Shown: piece by piece, positions 14,650-18,726 of the stretch
How the letters are laid out: each line of letters opens with the position of its first letter
Position numbering within the stretch: the stretch's first letter is position 1
DNA from: Spirochaetia bacterium UBA5550
GTDB lineage: Bacteria; Spirochaetota; UBA4802; UBA5550
Reading direction: 5' to 3'
Assembly: GCA_002425885.1 (NCBI GenBank)
Contig: DINC01000066.1
Coordinates: 22,463 to 41,188, forward strand
Length of the DNA: 18,726 nucleotides
The notes under the pieces: model-generated
Database searches by the model: none
What the model saw: the letters and a program-made list of their open reading frames with translations, nothing else
What the model was told of the DNA's origin: nothing
Made by a program: the position numbers and the translations under genes

Positions 14650-15645
14650 TCAGTAATGACGTTTATGAGGGGGCTTTTTAAAATACTCATAGAAGAGGTC
14701 TTTATCTATGGCAATAAGCCTGCTCCTGATCTGTTCAAGGTTTTCCGGATTTGTCACCTGTGAGTCATAATAATCAAGGAGCCAGAGGTATTTATTGATC
14801 ATTCGGGGGAGCACATTTGTATTGTCAATATCATCCACGCCGAGTCTATTGTAGCTTTTTTCAAGATTGAATACTTCCCGTTTAAGCGATTCAACCTGGT
14901 GTTTGCTCAGGTTCCGCCGTACGTAAAAAATATCTGTAATGAAACCGTAAACAGGTATCCATTCGCGGATATCCCTGAACTCCCGTCCGCTCTCTTTAAG
15001 CACATCAATAATCTCATGCACAGGTTTTGATTCGATGAGAGATATGTCAATCTGTGACGGATCGATCATAAAAGCCTCTCTCATATAAAGAAGAGACTTA
15101 GGGATGTCATCAAGGTGGTAATACGATTCACCAAGTATGAAGAGGAGCCTGGCGCTGCTCTTGTAGGAGTTCATTGCGTACTCCAGTGTCTCCACCGCCA
15201 GTTTATGCTCCTTCAGTCTCAGGAAACATTCACCTAAGTTCAGCAGCAGGTCAAAGCGTGTATCTGTGTCCTCATTTTTCTGGAATGCAAGCTTGTAGTT
15301 CTCCGAAGCCCTGAAGAAAACGAATTTCATCACAGCCCTGTATGCCGCAGAGGATTTTATCTCCTTATATGCGGCATAGTCTTCGAAAGAGGCCCACTCC
15401 TCCATAAGGAAGTCAGCGGTTCTTTTCCCCTCCGGAGTCTTTTTCAGCTCCTTTTCCCTGTTGGACCAGAATTTAGCTGTTCTGAAAGCCTCGATGAGCC
15501 CCGGATACTCAGGGTTGACATTCATCATGGCGTCAGCTTTTTTTATAGCATCGCGGAAATTTCCTTCAGAGATCAGCTGGAAAATTTCGCTGCTTTCAAG
15601 CGACAGGGGGTCATCGGAAAATGATAGTTGTCCGTTTTTATCCAT
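14650..15645 (-). CDS. TPR-repeat protein linked to the SbcD/SbcC-like pair
   Basis: This 331-residue soluble protein has no signal peptide or membrane segment. Helical repeats at 18-46, about 129-160 and 163-196 have TPR character: FQLISEGNFRDAIKKADAM, then LLLNLGECFLRLKEHKLAVE, then RLLFILGESYYHLDDIPKS. The remaining C-terminal third is alpha-helical and basic-ended. TPRs usually act as protein-binding scaffolds, so it may bind its operon partners; that is inference from position. It starts only 7 bases after the SbcC-like stop, with no visible Shine-Dalgarno sequence, so its translation probably depends on coupling to the upstream gene. It is the last gene before a strong terminator. I do not recognise a named family. 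Confidence 0.8.
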   Translation of the reverse strand: MDKNGQLSFSDDPLSLESSEIFQLISEGNFRDAIKKADAMMNVNPEYPGLIEAFRTAKFWSNREKELKKTPEGKRTADFLMEEWASFEDYAAYKEIKSSAAYRAVMKFVFFRASENYKLAFQKNEDTDTRFDLLLNLGECFLRLKEHKLAVETLEYAMNSYKSSARLLFILGESYYHLDDIPKSLLYMREAFMIDPSQIDISLIESKPVHEIIDVLKESGREFRDIREWIPVYGFITDIFYVRRNLSKHQVESLKREVFNLEKSYNRLGVDDIDNTNVLPRMINKYLWLLDYYDSQVTNPENLEQIRSRLIAIDKDLFYEYFKKPPHKRHY

Positions 15646-15652
15646 AGATAAT

Positions 15653-17650
15653 TCAAATATTAATTAAATTGCCCGCCAGGTTTTTTTCACTTTTGGAGAT
15701 AATAATAACAACCTGTCTTTTTTCTGACAATTCAAGCAATAATTTTTTTAATTTGTCCGCAATTTCCGGTTTAAAAACGGAAAAAGGGTCGGCAAGTATT
15801 AAAGGATAATTTTCAGAGGGGGGAGCTGTGTCAGCAATTGCCATCTTCATGGAAAATGCAAAGGCCGCAGTTTCTTCAGCAGTGAAGCTTTCTCTCTTCT
15901 CATTCAAAATAAGTTCCCTGATTGAATCCTGAACCTTAAGATTCTTTTTAGAATCGTTTAACAGGCTGCTGTAAACTACTGCACATCTCTCTGCAATAAC
16001 TGAAAATTTTTCCTGGAACCATTCCTCAGAAGATTCATTATACACTTTATGCATAAAACTGATGTCTGAAACATCTTTTTTCAGTTTTTCAATATCCGCG
16101 TCTATCACACCAATTGATTCATCAATGCTCTGCCGGCTCTTGTCTCCGGACTCATATTGTTTTGTTTCATGTCCGATTTTTTGAGCAATTGATTCTTTGG
16201 ATTCCTCCTCCTGCGCTATTTCATCTATCATTTCATTTATTTCAGGGATAAGGCTTTTTATATTTTCCCTGTCTGGAGCAGGGTGAATACTGACATCCAG
16301 AGAGTTGAGTTTAGTTTCTATCTCCTGCTGAATTTCATTTTTTCTGCCGGAGAGGTTCTGCAGTTTTTCCTCTCTCTCTTCAAGGGATGTGCGTGACCCG
16401 CTCCCTTTTTTTATAAGAGTGAGCTCGTTCTGAAGATCCCTGAAAGAGAGAAAGTCCTCGAAATACTGGAAAAGATATTCATACAGTTCACCTGTGGCGA
16501 AGTTTCTCTCAGGAAAATTGTCATTTGTAAATATTTCAAGAAGCCCGGACTCAATTTTCTTTTTTCTGTCGAGAAGTTCCTCAGGGTAGTTTTTCCTGAT
16601 CTGAAGAAAAAGATAATAACCTGTAACAGCGGATAACATCACAAGGACTGACGAAAGAGCTGCCAGAACCATCCCTGTGACTGTGTTAAGGTGTATTGAT
16701 TTTATAAATATAAAGATCATAGAAGAGAAAGCAAACAGCAGTCCCCCTGTGATACCTTTCAGAGCCAGTGATATTTTCTTTTTCTGCCTGAAGTTGAATT
16801 TCTCCATCTCCTCATTTATATCTCTGATTGCGTTGAATTCAGCCTGGAGCCTGTCAAGGTCCGGGAGCCTTTCAATCATGCCTCTTGTGAACTGAGGGAA
16901 ACGTTCTGAAATCTCCCTTTCAAGGTCTTCACGTTTCCCTGCAGTTTCGCGGATATCTATTATATCTTTCTTCAGATTAACAATTTTTGATGAGAGCCTT
17001 GCATCCTCCTGGATTAGGTCGAGGATTTCAGTCAGAGTATTTTTATAAGCAGTATATGATTCCTTTTTACGGCGCAGTTTACCAAGCTCTCTGTCAAAAG
17101 AGGATAATTCTTTATTAAGCTTGTCCTTCTTTCTTTTTTTAAGTTCCAGCAGTTCGCGGTTTTTTTTCAGAGAGTTTATTTCTTTCTCTTTTTCAGCAAT
17201 AACAGCTTCAAGGTTGTGCATGCTGCCGCTTTTTTCAATACTCATCTCCCTGTTTAAAAGGAATTTTTTCAGTACTGAACTTTTTAAAACCGGATCTGAA
17301 TAGCTCTCCTGAATGGCGGGAGAAAAAAAGGAATAGAGCAGAAAATCATCGCAGCTTAGTAAATCCGTTGTGATATGATCTTTTGTAAGGGCACCGTTCT
17401 TATTTGTAAGAGAGATCTGTTTACCGGAAAAATCTGCTTCAATTGCAATGGAGTAATTATCAGATTCAAGAATATCTGACGGCTGAAGCACTCTGCTCCC
17501 TCTCCCGTAAATTCCGATAACCGGGAGTTCAGGGATAATCCCTTTCAGATATTCAGCATCGGTCTGTATAGTGTTTTCACCAGGTTTTAATTCAATGACT
17601 GTATCGATTTTTTTTTCAGGTATAATGACTTTTATATTCAGGAATCGCAA
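15653..17650 (-). CDS. SbcC/YhaN-like coiled-coil protein with membrane hairpin and lost ATPase motifs
   Basis: This 665-residue protein is laid out like YhaN/SbcC (Rad50 relatives): a short N-terminal lobe, coiled coil at about 146-295, two membrane helices (about 298-317 and 323-350) forming a hairpin, a second coiled region at about 405-545, and a C-terminal lobe. B. subtilis YhaN has the same central membrane pair. The ATPase signatures are missing. The position of Walker A after the LKPGENTI segment reads QTDAEYLKGI. Walker B is LILADPF (617-623), with alanine for the first acidic residue. The signature region FTAEETAAF has no SGG, and VVIIISKSE lacks the switch histidine. The TTG start is supported by AGGAGG nine bases upstream. 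It overlaps the SbcD-like gene by 13 bases. ATP binding is unlikely; a structural or scaffold role is inferred. Confidence 0.8.
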   Translation of the reverse strand: MRFLNIKVIIPEKKIDTVIELKPGENTIQTDAEYLKGIIPELPVIGIYGRGSRVLQPSDILESDNYSIAIEADFSGKQISLTNKNGALTKDHITTDLLSCDDFLLYSFFSPAIQESYSDPVLKSSVLKKFLLNREMSIEKSGSMHNLEAVIAEKEKEINSLKKNRELLELKKRKKDKLNKELSSFDRELGKLRRKKESYTAYKNTLTEILDLIQEDARLSSKIVNLKKDIIDIRETAGKREDLEREISERFPQFTRGMIERLPDLDRLQAEFNAIRDINEEMEKFNFRQKKKISLALKGITGGLLFAFSSMIFIFIKSIHLNTVTGMVLAALSSVLVMLSAVTGYYLFLQIRKNYPEELLDRKKKIESGLLEIFTNDNFPERNFATGELYEYLFQYFEDFLSFRDLQNELTLIKKGSGSRTSLEEREEKLQNLSGRKNEIQQEIETKLNSLDVSIHPAPDRENIKSLIPEINEMIDEIAQEEESKESIAQKIGHETKQYESGDKSRQSIDESIGVIDADIEKLKKDVSDISFMHKVYNESSEEWFQEKFSVIAERCAVVYSSLLNDSKKNLKVQDSIRELILNEKRESFTAEETAAFAFSMKMAIADTAPPSENYPLILADPFSVFKPEIADKLKKLLLELSEKRQVVIIISKSEKNLAGNLINI

Positions 17651-18720
17651 AACAGAATGCCTCCTGTTTTGCTGTCTGAATCTGAGAGCAGTTCTTTAAC
17701 AAGCCTGTAGTCGGGATTGTAGTGAGGATTAATTCTGATGGACTCCGAAAAGTTTCTGAAAAAAATTCCCTTAAATCCGCTAACGCTTGAGTGTTCCTCC
17801 AGAAAAATTTTCTGCGGAATATCTGTTCTATCTATAATTTTCAGTCCCCGGTAATAACCTGTAAGCTCTTCACTAAGGGAATTCCCGATGATGAAATTTC
17901 TGGATCCGCAGAGTTCAATCCTGTTCATTGTATCCCGTTTCCCCGCATCTTTTATCAGCATTATAAGCTCTTTCTCTGAGCTGACCGGAGTGCAGTCTAT
18001 TTCATGGCTGAAAACTGTGACTGTATTAACGGGAATTCTTTTAAAGGATGATATTTTATTATCTTCAATTTCAATAGATATAACAAATCTTTCGCCGCAT
18101 TCATCAAGAGAGCATGGTTCAGGGGAGCCGGGGTATGCACCAAGTATCCGTTCCGAAAAACGGAAAAGCCTGAAGCCGTGATTTCTCCCCAGTGCAAAAA
18201 AATCGAGATTCATCTGCTTAATCTCTTTTTTCCCTATAAAGGGAGCTTCATTATTTTCCGTTGATTGAGGTGAAAAATCCGCATAGAAAAGTCCCAGGTG
18301 AAAGCCGTTCTTTTCTTTTCGTGTTATGTCAGCAGGTGTACCGTAAATAAAAATATCACCCTTCTCTGACTTGAACATCGTGGGATTGTTATTTCCGGAA
18401 AACGTGCAGGTTGTATTAAGGCCGGAAATTCCTCCGGGAAAAGAACCCTGCTGTTCCATCTCACCTGAGCCGGGTGTAAAGTAGATCTCCGTACCTTTTG
18501 CAATTATATCAGACAGTTCATTATTAATGTTATCAAAATAAGTTTTATCTATGAGCCCTGCGTGTAAAATGTCCCCTGCCATGAGGAAAATATCATGTTC
18601 AGCAGCAAGTGAGGCAATATTTTTAAAAGTATTGAACCGCTCATCTCTGCTGATCAATGGATTCAGCCTTTCTATTCCAAGATGAATGTCTGATGTCAGT
18701 AATATTTTTAATGTATCCAT
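17638..18720 (-). CDS. SbcD/YhaO (Mre11)-like metallophosphoesterase-fold protein with lost catalytic motifs
   Basis: This 360-residue protein aligns by eye along the Mre11/SbcD/YhaO nuclease domain. Motif I is intact (SDIHLG, D11 and H13) and motif II is intact (MAGDILH, D50). Motif III, normally GNHD/E, reads GSGE (84-87), losing both asparagine and histidine. Motif IV histidine appears as Y146 in LGLFYADF. Motif V, normally LGHIH, reads LGRNH (177-181), with only the second histidine left. The segment after it, AYPGSPEP then a short strand-rich stretch, is the usual family landmark and confirms the alignment. Manganese-dependent nuclease activity is therefore unlikely, though a metal might still bind motifs I and II. 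The ATG is 6 bases from the window edge, so its ribosome site cannot be judged and more operon genes may lie upstream. Confidence 0.8.
   Translation of the reverse strand: MDTLKILLTSDIHLGIERLNPLISRDERFNTFKNIASLAAEHDIFLMAGDILHAGLIDKTYFDNINNELSDIIAKGTEIYFTPGSGEMEQQGSFPGGISGLNTTCTFSGNNNPTMFKSEKGDIFIYGTPADITRKEKNGFHLGLFYADFSPQSTENNEAPFIGKKEIKQMNLDFFALGRNHGFRLFRFSERILGAYPGSPEPCSLDECGERFVISIEIEDNKISSFKRIPVNTVTVFSHEIDCTPVSSEKELIMLIKDAGKRDTMNRIELCGSRNFIIGNSLSEELTGYYRGLKIIDRTDIPQKIFLEEHSSVSGFKGIFFRNFSESIRINPHYNPDYRLVKELLSDSDSKTGGILFCDS
17660..17665 (-). promoter_or_regulatory. Strong ribosome binding site for the TTG-started SbcC-like gene
   Basis: AGGAGG on the minus strand lies inside the end of the SbcD-like gene, nine bases before the TTG at 17650. 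No ATG lies in that frame near it, so this site decides the start. Confidence 0.8.
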
Positions 18721-18726
18721 TTTATC

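Noticed and set aside
15653..18720. Active SbcCD nuclease or a Mre11-Rad50-type antiphage system
   Set aside because: Motifs III-V of the nuclease and all ATPase motifs of the partner are missing, so an active DNA-cutting machine is not supported.
1..18726. tRNA, rRNA, CRISPR arrays, transposases, attachment sites, riboswitches
   Set aside because: Read for these on both strands; no repeat arrays, transposase motifs or recognisable structured RNA families seen.

Overview
This 18.7 kb window looks like bacterial chromosome of moderate GC (low-to-mid 40s % by eye). It carries thirteen well-supported protein genes and no RNA genes, CRISPR arrays or insertion sequences. Strong AGGAGG-type ribosome sites, a Feo iron system, a secreted protein with a classical signal peptide, a stand-alone HD-GYP phosphodiesterase, a GlgD-like protein and an ADP-forming acyl-CoA synthetase suggest a Gram-negative, probably anaerobic or facultative bacterium. 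I lean weakly towards a spirochaete-type organism, but nothing here proves the phylum.

Plus strand, 1-3771: a tight acyl-CoA operon of crotonase, ADP-forming acyl-CoA synthetase and a second crotonase. The genes abut or overlap. The first crotonase keeps both catalytic glutamates and the second has neither. The last ten or so bases of this operon repeat the start of the second crotonase exactly (12 bp).

Plus strand, 3920-9443: a 1394-residue SNF2-family ATPase with a roughly 900-residue N-terminal extension, then a secreted protein of unknown function. These converge on the minus-strand genes at 9444-9613, which holds two inverted repeats, one a long nested hairpin.

Minus strand, 9614-14546 (read right to left): a GlgD-like nucleotidyltransferase-fold protein lacking the catalytic signatures, an HD-GYP protein, then feoA-feoB-feoC, which are translationally coupled by ATGA and TAATG overlaps. 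A TTAG-N6-CTAA palindrome overlaps the likely -10 region of both the HD-GYP gene and feoA, suggesting one shared, possibly metal-responsive, repressor.

Minus strand, 14650-18720: an operon of three genes ending in a convincing intrinsic terminator. It encodes an SbcD/YhaO (Mre11)-like protein, an SbcC/YhaN (Rad50)-like coiled-coil protein with a two-helix membrane hairpin, and a TPR protein. This is the most unusual part of the window. The Mre11-like protein has lost most metal and catalytic residues of motifs III, IV and V. The Rad50-like partner has no Walker A, an altered Walker B, no ABC signature and no switch histidine. Fold landmarks, coiled coils and gene coupling persist, so this looks like a maintained, catalytically silent, membrane-anchored Mre11-Rad50-like complex with a TPR partner rather than a decaying pair.
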